21,199 nucleotides of DNA, taken from positions 1 to 21,199 of the IMG/VR virus record IMGVR_UViG_3300025853_000807; one strand, given 5' to 3'. The translations under genes and the position numbers were made by a program. The stretch is from a virus. Below are positions 1 through 9,200 of this stretch, piece by piece (positions within the stretch are counted from its first letter, which is position 1; each line of letters opens with the position of its first letter). Under the pieces are notes generated by a model, which had not been told where the DNA came from, ran no database searches, and saw only the letters and a program-made list of their open reading frames with translations.

Positions 1-2
1 TA

Positions 3-341
3 AATCATACATCAGGATTTAGAAGATTCTCAGACTTACAAGTTATATCTACTACAGATGAATTTAGTGGAATTTCTACAGTTCAAAGACCAGATGCTTT
101 GGGTATTGTAGTTGACTTAAATAGTCAGGTGGATGTAAATTGCGTCTTTGATTTTGACTTAGTTTCAGAAAATTATTTCTTTATTGACGACACTTTATCA
201 TCAGATGAAATTTATTTAGATTCTAGAGTCATACAAGACTATTCAGAATCAATTGGCAATAGAGTTTTAGTCATAGACGATATTAGCGACGAATTTAATA
301 CAAGCTTACCAGCAACATTCGTAACATCATTTAACATCTAA
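3..341 (+). CDS. C-terminal end of a virion structural protein (5' end outside window)
   Basis: The reading frame is open from the first bases of the window and ends at the TAA at 339-341, so only the last 112 residues are visible. A TTG at 99 could be read as a start, but the frame is open and protein-like well upstream of it, so this is a partial gene. The visible part is acidic and beta-rich in appearance and ends with an Ile-Asp-Asp-Ile-Ser-x-x-Phe motif about 20 residues before the stop. From memory, related phage proteins continue past this motif into the sequence that here begins the next gene, only 8 bases downstream. It therefore looks like the N-terminal partner of a split structural protein. 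Its place upstream of gp8 is where T4 has baseplate wedge genes 6 and 7, but I see no clear T4 gp6 similarity, so the exact role is open. Confidence 0.75.
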   Translation, partial: NHTSGFRRFSDLQVISTTDEFSGISTVQRPDALGIVVDLNSQVDVNCVFDFDLVSENYFFIDDTLSSDEIYLDSRVIQDYSESIGNRVLVIDDISDEFNTSLPATFVTSFNI

Positions 342-349
342 GTAAACAA

Positions 350-3300
350 ATGGCAAAAATAAGATCTCAAAAACTTTTCTTAAATGTAATAGATGATAGA
401 TTTAGTGATAGAAGGCAGTCTTCTATTGTAGGGTCTTTGACTAATGGAACGGACCTTTTCATTAACAATTATGCCAAAGTGTTTACTACAGATGAACTTG
501 GTACTTTTGATGTAGTTGTTGCTCCAGATGGATCAAACAACCTTCAGTTTTTCCCTTTGGACGGAAGAATAAATGAATACAACTACAGTTTTATCACTTA
601 TGATATTAAGCAGAATGTAGATGCCACTTCAAATTTTCTTCTGGGAGATATTGTAAGTATAGGTTCTTCTCACGCAGAAATTAGTGCCGGAGGATCTGGC
701 ATAATTTCTAAAATTTCCACTGATTATACTTCATCTAAAGTTTTAGTAGAAGTGTCTTCAACAAACAACTTTTACGAATATACTGAAATAAGTTTAGTTA
801 TAGATTCAAATTTGAATGATGTTATTATATCAGATTTTGGAAAAATAACTTTTGATGACGATCCAACTGTTGCTGGTATAGGAACTTTTAATGCTTTCAT
901 ATCTGGATCTGAGGTAAATTTGGAATATTATCCAGATCACGCAACTTTGGGTGACTGTAAAATTAATACTGTTAATATTGGAATAGCCAATACAAACTTT
1001 AGTCAAGAAGGAGTTGTAAATTTAAGGTCCGGTTCTCTAGAGTCTATAAAAACAGAAATACTTGCTAATCCAACTCCTTCAGCAACTATTGTAGGGTCTT
1101 ATAATGAGGACTATCAATCTTCTTATATAATAGCACAGATTACAAATTTAGATACTGGAGATATTGAGTTTTCAGAACTTTTTGTGGTTAATGATAATAC
1201 AGATGCATTTTTTGTCGAGTATGGAAATGTTACAACATCAGGGTTTTTAGGTTCTTTTAGTGTAAATAAATCAACAAATACAGAAATATTATTTACACCA
1301 ATAGCAAGCACTAATGTTGAAGTTGTTCTTTTCTTAAACAACATAACTTATATTGAGTTTTCAAACTTCCCTCCAGATTTAGATTTACAAAACTCTTCTA
1401 TTACTTCTGGAAATGCAATATTTGGATCGGTAGATAAAACCTCATTTGATTTAAAGTATCAAGGAGATTTTATATTTGAGAAACTATTCAGAGGAGATCT
1501 TCCAGATAAAGTTGATTTGGAGAAAGATTCTATAAGAATTCCAAATCACTTTTTTGTTACTGGAGAACAAATAACTTATAGATCAAATGATTTTGACCCA
1601 GAAAATACCTCATCTTCCATTGGAATTGCTCTTACAACAATATCTGGAGTCGGATTAACAGATAAACTTTCTGGAGATTTATATGTTTATAAAGTAGATA
1701 ATTCTAATATAAAATTTGCTTCTAGTGCTCAAAATGCCCTAGCTCAAATTCCAGATCTTTTGGACATAACATCTTTGGGTATTGGAAGGACTCATTATAT
1801 TACATCTACGAAACAAAACCAGAAATGTATAATAACAATTGATAATGCGATTCAATCTCCAATATATGTAAGCACTTCTGGAACAAGCATACTTCAAAAT
1901 AATTTAGTTGATAATACTTCAGAACTGACTTTAACTTTTGGAGATATAACAAATTTCTCTTCTGGAGAATTTGTAAAAGTGGATGAAGAAATTATGAAAA
2001 TAATTTCGATAGACTCTGGTACAAATGATGTAATAGTCAATAGAGGAGTTTATGGAACTGGAATATCTTCACACTCATCAAATACCTTGATAGAAAAAAT
2101 TGAAGGCAACTATAATATAGTAGGAAGTAGAATATATTTTGGATCGGCACCATACGGCGAAGATATTTCAACAATAAATGCATTTGGAAGTGTTATAACA
2201 GAAAGTACTGTTAAATCAACATTCCATGGAAGAGTATTCATCAGATCTGGAATTCCAGAAGGATTTGAAGAGACTTACCAAAACAACTATCTTTTTGATG
2301 ATATATCAGATCAGTTTAACGCAGTAGATTCTAACTTCACTTTAACTTCAAATGGTTCAAATATACTTGGAATAGCAACTGATAGAGCAGTTGTTCTTAT
2401 AAACAATGTAATACAAATACCAGAAAATGACTTTACATTGTCTCAAAATTCAACAGAAACTGACATACAGTTTACCGGAGCAGCAACATCCGTTGCTTAC
2501 GATCCCAACGTAGCGTCAGTTCCAAGAGGAGGAATACCGGTATCAATTGGTTCTACAAATGGTCTCGGATACCAGAAGTTAGTTTCTGCAGGAGGAACAG
2601 CAATTGTATCTAGTTTGGGAACTATATCAAGTATTAGTATAGGATCAACTGGATCTGGATATAGAGCAGGAATACAAACAAATATAAGAGTTGGAGTTAG
2701 AACAAGTACAAGTTTAGAGTTTATAGGAACTGCTGTAGTTTCGAATGGATATATTGTAGGAGTAACTATAACAAATCCAGGATCCGGATATGAAATATCA
2801 GATCCACCAGAAGTTATTATCGATCCACCACTTCCATATTCAAATATTCCATTGGTTTATACATCTTTAGGACCAACTGGATTAGGCACTGAAGCGAAGA
2901 TAGACATTGTTGTTGGGCAGGGATCGAGCGTGATAGATTTTAATATTCAAAACTATGGATATTCATATTCTCCAGGAGATGTTTTAACTGTAGAAACTGG
3001 AGGTTTTACTGGTATACCATTAGATCCGTCAGTATCTTTTGAAGAGTTTAGTATCAATGTAGAAACGGTATTTAAAGATAATTTCTCTGGTTGGTATGTT
3101 GGAGGATTAAAACTCCTTGATGATATAAGTTCTCAATTTGATGGAGATAGAAGAACATTCTTCTTATCTGATAATGGAAACATATTCTCAATTATATCCA
3201 AGAAAGGATCCAATATTGATGTTGAAGCAACCATTCTGGTAGTGTTGAATGATGTTATACAAGTTCCAAACATAGCATACACTTTCTCTGGAGGAAGCAG

Positions 3301-4624
3301 ACTTGTATTTAAAGAGCCACCCAAAAAAGGAGATAGTTGTAGTATTATATTCTATAGAGGAACTGATAATGTTGATGTTTTAGATGTTGATATTGAAAAT
3401 ACAATTAAGAAAGGAGATTCTTTACAGATAATAGGAAATAATTTAAGTTTAATAGAGAAAAAGAGAATTGTTGAGGAAATAACTAGCCCAACTTCAGTAG
3501 ATACAAACTTATATTCTTCTTCAGGTATATCTCAAAACTTGAATCTTTTAAGACCAGTAACTTGGTGTAGACAAAGAGAAGATTTAGTAATAAATGGAAG
3601 AAACATAGGAAAAGATAGACCCGAATATGAACCAAGAATAAATCCAAACTGCAACCTAATAAAGAGTGTTGGAATTGGAAGCACTATGATATTTGTAGAT
3701 TCTCTAGAGACTTCTTTTAATTATAAAAATGAAAATCCATCTTCATCCAATTTTATTGAGCAAGTAGAGGTAATTGAGACCTCAGATAAGATTACCGCAA
3801 AGTTCTCTTCTACAGTCAACTCTTCCGGCAATCTATCCTCTATTAGTATTGTAGATGGTGGTTCTGGTTATTTGAATGCTCCAACAATATCAATACCTGT
3901 TCCTTCAGTGGGTGTTTCTGGAATAGCAAGTGCTGTGGCTACAATAAGTTCAGGTTCAGTCAATAGCATTACAATAACAAATCCAGGTTTTGGATACAGT
4001 GAATCTTCACCACCATCAATATTAGCAGAAGCACCAGATTTTAGAAAAACTTATTTGAATAATATTACATACACTGGTGATTATGGAATAATTACAGGAG
4101 TTTCAACAGGTTCTGTTGGGTTTGCAGTAACTGGAATATTATTTGATCTTTTAATACCTGTAGATTCTCCATTGAAGGATAGTAGATATACTTCACCAAC
4201 AATTTCAGAAACTGGAATACAAGAAAACTACTATTTGAGGGTTTCAAATACAAATATAGGAAATCCAGTAACTTCCTTAGATAGTAATGGAAATGTAATT
4301 GGTATTGGAACTCAATATCTGGACAACGTATATCAAGTTGCTTCAGCCACTTTATTTACAAACTTCAATGGATATGGTTATGAAATTACTTCTCCAGTAA
4401 ATGTTGTAAGGGTTGCTGTCAGTGTTTCTGATTACAATTCTCTTACTGGAATTGGTTCCGATAAGTATTTTGGAAACTTTAGTTGGGGATTAATATCCAC
4501 AAATAGCGCAGGAATACAAACCTCTTTTGATGTTGGTGTAGAAAATGGTGTAGTTGGACTTAATAGCTCTCCTACAGTTAAGAGGTTTAATCCATTGAAA
4601 TCAAATACATACACTATAGTATAA
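350..4624 (+). CDS. Large virion structural protein, gene-7 position (baseplate/tail)
   Basis: This 1424-residue protein is probably a baseplate or tail component, because it lies directly upstream of gp8, where T4 carries gene 7 (1032 residues); I see no sequence match to T4 gp7. Visible modules in order: an N-terminal region (about 1-120) with a Phe-Phe-Pro-Leu-Asp-Gly segment; a small 'start-codon-sized' beta module (about 525-584) ending in an Arg-Gly-x-Tyr-Gly-Thr motif also found in gp15; two copies of a DDISxxF module (about 648-715 and 921-1006); two clusters of Gly-x-Gly-Tyr repeats (about 761-880 and 1162-1225); and a WCRQRE-containing segment (about 1068-1124). There is no signal peptide or membrane segment. 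The ATG at 350 has no clear Shine-Dalgarno sequence and follows the previous stop by 8 bases, so translation may be coupled. Structural role is inferred from context and module types. Confidence 0.8.
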   Translation: MAKIRSQKLFLNVIDDRFSDRRQSSIVGSLTNGTDLFINNYAKVFTTDELGTFDVVVAPDGSNNLQFFPLDGRINEYNYSFITYDIKQNVDATSNFLLGDIVSIGSSHAEISAGGSGIISKISTDYTSSKVLVEVSSTNNFYEYTEISLVIDSNLNDVIISDFGKITFDDDPTVAGIGTFNAFISGSEVNLEYYPDHATLGDCKINTVNIGIANTNFSQEGVVNLRSGSLESIKTEILANPTPSATIVGSYNEDYQSSYIIAQITNLDTGDIEFSELFVVNDNTDAFFVEYGNVTTSGFLGSFSVNKSTNTEILFTPIASTNVEVVLFLNNITYIEFSNFPPDLDLQNSSITSGNAIFGSVDKTSFDLKYQGDFIFEKLFRGDLPDKVDLEKDSIRIPNHFFVTGEQITYRSNDFDPENTSSSIGIALTTISGVGLTDKLSGDLYVYKVDNSNIKFASSAQNALAQIPDLLDITSLGIGRTHYITSTKQNQKCIITIDNAIQSPIYVSTSGTSILQNNLVDNTSELTLTFGDITNFSSGEFVKVDEEIMKIISIDSGTNDVIVNRGVYGTGISSHSSNTLIEKIEGNYNIVGSRIYFGSAPYGEDISTINAFGSVITESTVKSTFHGRVFIRSGIPEGFEETYQNNYLFDDISDQFNAVDSNFTLTSNGSNILGIATDRAVVLINNVIQIPENDFTLSQNSTETDIQFTGAATSVAYDPNVASVPRGGIPVSIGSTNGLGYQKLVSAGGTAIVSSLGTISSISIGSTGSGYRAGIQTNIRVGVRTSTSLEFIGTAVVSNGYIVGVTITNPGSGYEISDPPEVIIDPPLPYSNIPLVYTSLGPTGLGTEAKIDIVVGQGSSVIDFNIQNYGYSYSPGDVLTVETGGFTGIPLDPSVSFEEFSINVETVFKDNFSGWYVGGLKLLDDISSQFDGDRRTFFLSDNGNIFSIISKKGSNIDVEATILVVLNDVIQVPNIAYTFSGGSRLVFKEPPKKGDSCSIIFYRGTDNVDVLDVDIENTIKKGDSLQIIGNNLSLIEKKRIVEEITSPTSVDTNLYSSSGISQNLNLLRPVTWCRQREDLVINGRNIGKDRPEYEPRINPNCNLIKSVGIGSTMIFVDSLETSFNYKNENPSSSNFIEQVEVIETSDKITAKFSSTVNSSGNLSSISIVDGGSGYLNAPTISIPVPSVGVSGIASAVATISSGSVNSITITNPGFGYSESSPPSILAEAPDFRKTYLNNITYTGDYGIITGVSTGSVGFAVTGILFDLLIPVDSPLKDSRYTSPTISETGIQENYYLRVSNTNIGNPVTSLDSNGNVIGIGTQYLDNVYQVASATLFTNFNGYGYEITSPVNVVRVAVSVSDYNSLTGIGSDKYFGNFSWGLISTNSAGIQTSFDVGVENGVVGLNSSPTVKRFNPLKSNTYTIV
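2630..2989 (+). repeat. Gly-x-Gly-Tyr beta repeats, cluster 1 in the 1424-residue protein
   Basis: Three protein repeats built on an Ile-x-Ile-x-x-x-Gly-x-Gly-Tyr core are visible at about residues 762-780, 803-825 and a degenerate one at 863-880. The second copy contains the 14-base DNA string ATAACAAATCCAGG at 2768-2781, which recurs in the second cluster of the same gene. Confidence 0.75.
3833..4024 (+). repeat. Gly-x-Gly-Tyr beta repeats, cluster 2 in the 1424-residue protein
   Basis: Two tandem copies of the same repeat are seen, SIVDGGSGYLNAPTISI at about 1166-1182 and TITNPGFGYSESSPPSI about 40 residues later. The second contains ATAACAAATCCAGG at 3974-3987, identical to 2768-2781. 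Confidence 0.8.
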
Positions 4625-4632
4625 TAAATAGT
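4625..4632 (+). promoter_or_regulatory. Late-promoter-like box (TAAATAGT) upstream of gp8
   Basis: The string AATAAATAGT follows and partly overlaps the TAA stop (4622-4624) of the preceding gene. Its TAAATA core resembles the T4 late-promoter box TATAAATA. It begins 27 bases before the gp8 ATG at 4652, a suitable distance for a short leader. The same octamer occurs at 16650, 16658 and 18127. A promoter is inferred, not shown. Confidence 0.5.
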
Positions 4633-4651
4633 TTTAAAATTTTTAAGATAA

Positions 4652-6229
4652 ATGTCAGCAATTATAACTGATCAGTTTAGAATATTAAACTCGGAGAATC
4701 TTGTCAACTCTATAGGATCTACAGATTCTGCTTACTACACTTTTGTAGGTTTGACGAATGCTGAAGATTATGACTCAAATTGGGATTCTTCACCACCAAC
4801 TCCAATAGATTCTTTCAATAACTTTGATGATGTTTGGGATACTGTCATTGCTCTTAAAAAAATTAATAAGACAAATGATGTAAGAAGAGTTGTTAGAAAA
4901 ATTCAGTGGACTTCTGGAACTACTTATGATATGTACAGAAGTGATGTAAGTAGAAACAGCAAATCTATACCTTCAGGTCAAACAAATTTATATTCTTCAA
5001 ATTTTTATGTTATAAACAGCGAGTTTAGAGTTTATATTTGCTTAAATAATGGAATTAATCCAGAAAACAATACTGGAAGACCTTCTTTGGATGAACCCAC
5101 CTTTACGGACCTAGAACCAAGGACTCCTGGCGATAGTGGAGATGGTTATGTGTGGAAATATTTGTATACTATTAAACCAAGTGAAGTTGTTAAGTTTGAT
5201 ACTTTGAATTATATTCCAGTCCCTTTGGACTGGAATGCTACTGAGTATGATGCGATAAGAGAGAATGCTGAAACCAGTGGACAACTAAAAGTAGTTACTA
5301 TAAAAAATAGAGGAAGTGGACTCGGTGCTCCAAGAACTTACACAAATGTAAATATAATTGGAGATGGAACTGGAGCTAAAGCAACAGTTGTTGTTGGAGA
5401 AGACTCTACTGTAGAGTCGGTAAACATAACTTCTGGAGGATCTGGTTATACTTATGGTTCTTTAGATCTTTTATCTGGAGGTTTGGTTTTATCTTCAGGA
5501 TCAGTCGCACCAGTTTTTAATGTCGTCATTCCACCTCCTGGAGGTCATGGAAGCGATATTTATAGAGAACTTGGAGCATATAATGTTTTAATTTATTCTA
5601 GAATTGAAAATGACCCATTAAATCCAGATTTTGTTGTTGGCAATAAAATTGCTAGAGTTGGAATTGTAAAAAATCCTACAAAGTTTTCTTCGTCACAACT
5701 GGGCACAGATGATAAGTACAGTGCCGTATATGCTATTAAGTTAGTAGGTTCTACAAATATAAATGATTATCAGAATGCAACATTTGCTAATAACCAGGAA
5801 ATATTTCAAACTATAGGAACTGGTGTAACTGCTGTTGGTAGAGTAGTATATTATGACAACACCACGGGAGTTTTGAAGTATTGGCAGGATAGAACTTTAG
5901 TTGGTTTTAGTACAGCAACTTTAGACCTTTCATCAACTTCTCCAGACTATGGATACAATCTTAACAGATTCACTTCATCACCTTCTTCGGGAGGATCTTT
6001 AGAAGTCAGAGGTGGGAGCGTAAACTTGGTTATAGATAAAAGTTTTAGCGGTATAACCACAGTGCTAAATAATAACACAACTTATAATCTGGGACAAAAC
6101 TTTGATTCGGGTGTGTCAAATCCAGAAGTTCAAAAATATTCTGGGGATATAATTTATATTGATAATAGACCATCTATTATCAGATCCGCCAATCAAAAAG
6201 AAGATATTAAGGTTATTTTACAATTTTAA
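4652..6229 (+). CDS. gp8: Baseplate wedge protein gp8
   Basis: This protein is a homologue of T4 gp8, a wedge subunit of the baseplate that contacts gp7, gp10 and gp6 during wedge assembly. Three segments match T4 gp8 well: the N-terminal ITDQFR region (residues 5-10; T4 has TSKFR), GDGYVWKYLYTI (163-174; T4 GDGYVWEYLFEI), and the C-terminus SGDIIYIDNRP (497-507; T4 SGEMIYMENRP), followed by an acidic, hydrophobic tail ending in Phe as in T4. The chain is 525 residues against 334 in T4. Part of the extra length is a Gly-rich repeat insertion at about 212-290; further extra sequence lies around 380-485. It is preceded by a late-promoter-like box and no strong Shine-Dalgarno, and followed after 10 bases by the 1814-residue structural gene. 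Confidence 0.92.
   Translation: MSAIITDQFRILNSENLVNSIGSTDSAYYTFVGLTNAEDYDSNWDSSPPTPIDSFNNFDDVWDTVIALKKINKTNDVRRVVRKIQWTSGTTYDMYRSDVSRNSKSIPSGQTNLYSSNFYVINSEFRVYICLNNGINPENNTGRPSLDEPTFTDLEPRTPGDSGDGYVWKYLYTIKPSEVVKFDTLNYIPVPLDWNATEYDAIRENAETSGQLKVVTIKNRGSGLGAPRTYTNVNIIGDGTGAKATVVVGEDSTVESVNITSGGSGYTYGSLDLLSGGLVLSSGSVAPVFNVVIPPPGGHGSDIYRELGAYNVLIYSRIENDPLNPDFVVGNKIARVGIVKNPTKFSSSQLGTDDKYSAVYAIKLVGSTNINDYQNATFANNQEIFQTIGTGVTAVGRVVYYDNTTGVLKYWQDRTLVGFSTATLDLSSTSPDYGYNLNRFTSSPSSGGSLEVRGGSVNLVIDKSFSGITTVLNNNTTYNLGQNFDSGVSNPEVQKYSGDIIYIDNRPSIIRSANQKEDIKVILQF
5285..5521 (+). repeat. Gly-rich repeat insertion inside gp8
   Basis: Residues about 212-290 of gp8 hold two units, one with KNRGSGLGAP and one with TSGGSGYTYG, separated by a GDGTGAKATVVV stretch. 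They match the Gly-x-Gly-Tyr repeats of gp14 and of the 1424-residue protein. T4 gp8 has no such segment at this point, between its GDGYVW motif and its C-terminal third. Confidence 0.75.
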
Positions 6230-6239
6230 GTAAAAAATC

Positions 6240-9200
6240 ATGCCACAGGAAACAAATTTAAACGTATATCCATATTTTGACGACTATAATAATTCCAAAG
6301 ACTATCATAAGGTACTGTTTAAACCAGCTTATCCTGTACAAGCAAGAGAACTGACCACCTTACAGTCTATATTACAAGCTCAAGTTGAAAGATTTGGAAC
6401 TCATATATTCACAGATGGTTCTAAAGTACTTGGTGGACAGTTGACCTATAACAATAGGTTAGACTATGTTATTTTAGAACCCGATTACTTTGGTACTGAT
6501 GTAGCAGATACTTTAAAGTCATTAAATAAAACCACAATTGTTGGAAGAACAACTGGAGTAAGGGCAGAGATTATATTTTCTATTAATAGAAATATATCAT
6601 ACTTAGATTCCACAACAATTTATGTAAAATACTTGAGTCCCGGAACTGATGATGCAAGAAGTGAAAAGTTTATTGATGGAGAAGTATTAGAAGTTGAAGA
6701 TAGTGTTCCCAACCTCTCCGAAGACGATGCTGATAATGAAAATATTCAGATAATTTTGAGAGCTGGTCAAGGTTTTGCTTTGACAAGAAGAACAAACTCC
6801 ACCGGATTTGCTTCTTCAGCAAGAATAGAGTCTGGAGTGTTTTTTATTAGAGGATTTTTTATAAATGTAGGATCTTCCAGAATCCTTTTAGATCAGTATA
6901 GATCGAAGGTCAATTTTAAAGTTGGACTAAGAATATCTGAAGATATTATAACTGCGGATCAAGATTCTACTCTTAATGATAACTCCAATGGGTTCTCAAA
7001 CTTCGCTGCTCCAGGGGCAGATAGATTTAAAGTATCGGCACGTTTAGATAGAATTGATTTAAATGAAACTGAAACTAATGATTTTATTACAATAACAGAG
7101 ATAAGAGACGGTGAAGAAATATCTGCTAACAATTTACCACAATATAGCGAAATTGCTTCAGAATTTGCAAGAAGAACATTTGACGAGTCTGGAAATTATT
7201 ATGTAAAATCGCCAAACTTAGCTGTAAAAGAGACACTAAACAATTATAAAGGAAATAATGGAGTATTTTCTCCAAATAGAGAGACCTATAACGGAAATAC
7301 TCCAAGTGAGTCTTTAGGAACTTATGTAGTATCTCCAACAAAAGCGTATGTACAAGGTTTTGAAGTTAAGACAATAGGTTCTACATACTTAGATTTTGAA
7401 AAACCAAGAACAACCAAAAGTTTAGAGAATGAAAATGTAAATTATTTTACTGGACCAACTTTTACTCTCAATAGAGTTTATGGATCTCCAAAAGTTGGGT
7501 TCTCAACTTATTTTGTAAGCTTACATTTAGATAGAGTAGGTTCCAACCAAAACCAACCTTCAGGAAAAGAAATAGGACTTGCAAGAGTCTATGACTTTGC
7601 TTTAGAGTCTGGTTCTTATAGCACATCAAATCCAAATTCAAATGAGTGGGATATTTCTCTCTATGATGTCCAAACATATGCCGAATTAACTTTAAACGAA
7701 CCAATAACCTTAGAGACTCCAACATATATTAAAGGAAACTCAAGTGGCGCCGCAGGTTTCTTAAGATATGATACAAATAATTCTGGCATCATAACCGCAT
7801 ATAATGTAACAGGAAACTTCTTAATTGGAGAAACTTTCACATTTGATGGTATTAAAAATACAAGGATATGTAGAACTGTAAATTCTTATGGAGTGAGTGA
7901 TGTAAAATCTTTATATGGAATAGTTGGATCTGCCTATACTTTTACCGCAGATGTAAAGCAAAAACTAGGTAATGATATTGGATTGGTATCAATCAGTTCC
8001 GAATCTGGGGGAAGAAGCATAGTATCCTCTGCTGACGTTATATTTACGAATGTAGCAAAAGTAGATGATATCGTAGCATTTACAAATCCTGGTCAAGAAA
8101 TAGTCAATTTTGCTCAAATAGAAGTTGTAAACACAAGCAGATTGACCATAATTCCAGTAGAAAGTGTTTCGGGAATATGTAGTGGTTCTTTACCAACAAC
8201 CAACATTACTCCTTCAGACTTTAGAATACTTAAGAGTTCTTATCAGAGATCTGAAGACAATACACTTTATACACAACTGCCAAAGGCAAATGTAAGCTCT
8301 GTAGATCTATCAAATTCAGATTTGATAATAAGAAAGCAATATGATGTTATAGTAGCAGCAAATAGTTTTACACTTAATGCTGGAGATAACTTAGTATTTT
8401 TACCTTTCGATGAAGAAAGATATTGCTTAGTTAATGAAAATGGTTTAACTGAAGAACTTACTCAAGATAAGGTAGATACTTCAGGTTCTTCAGTAATTAC
8501 AATAAGTGGACTGGCAAATAATGGAAATGCTAAACTGATAGCAACTTTAAGAAGAACTAACATTAAAGAAAAGGTAAAGGATAGAAACACAGTAAACACA
8601 CTGATAGTTTCAAAATCAATTCTTTCATCTTCAGGTATTGGAACAACAACATTAAATGATGGTCTTGAGTTTGGAAACTATCCATATGGAACAAGAGTTC
8701 AGGATGATGAAATTTGCTTGAACCAATGTGAAGTGACCAAGATTCATGGAATATATGAGTCCTCTACAGTTTCAAATCCAACCCTTCCTTCTATTGTTTT
8801 CTCAAGTATCAGTGGACCTTCAGGAACAACTTCGGACTTGATTTTAGGGGAAGAGTTTATTGCTTCTGAAAGTAATGCCTTGGGAATTTATGTTGAAAGG
8901 AATAGTGGGTTAAATATTGGATATTCCAAGATTTCTTCTTCTCAAATAGCACCAGGAGAGGTTATTACATTTAAAGAGTCTGGAATCACAGCTGTGGTTT
9001 CAAACACAATTGAAGGAAGTGTTAATATTATGGATAGTTACACTTTGAATAAAAATGAAAAGAATACAATTTATGATTATTCAAAAATTGTCAGAAAGGA
9101 AAATAAAAAGTCTCCAATTAAAAAAATCAAAATTGTATTTGAGGCAGCAAGTTTCTCAGATTCCGATTCTGGAGATATAACAACAAAGAATAGTTATGAT

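Noticed and set aside
118-125. TAAATAGT inside the partial upstream gene
   Set aside because: It matches the octamer exactly but lies more than 220 bases before the next start, so I treat it as a chance match.
99-341. A separate 80-residue gene starting with TTG at 99
   Set aside because: The same frame is open and protein-like back to base 3, so this is the tail of a longer gene that starts outside the window.
329-341. Programmed -1 ribosomal frameshift joining the first two genes
   Set aside because: ATTTAAC is not a canonical slippery heptamer, no downstream hairpin is evident and a normal-looking start follows the stop.
6065-6071. CTAAATA late-promoter-like string inside gp8
   Set aside because: It is within the conserved-length coding sequence with no start codon at a suitable distance; a chance match is expected in such A+T-rich DNA.
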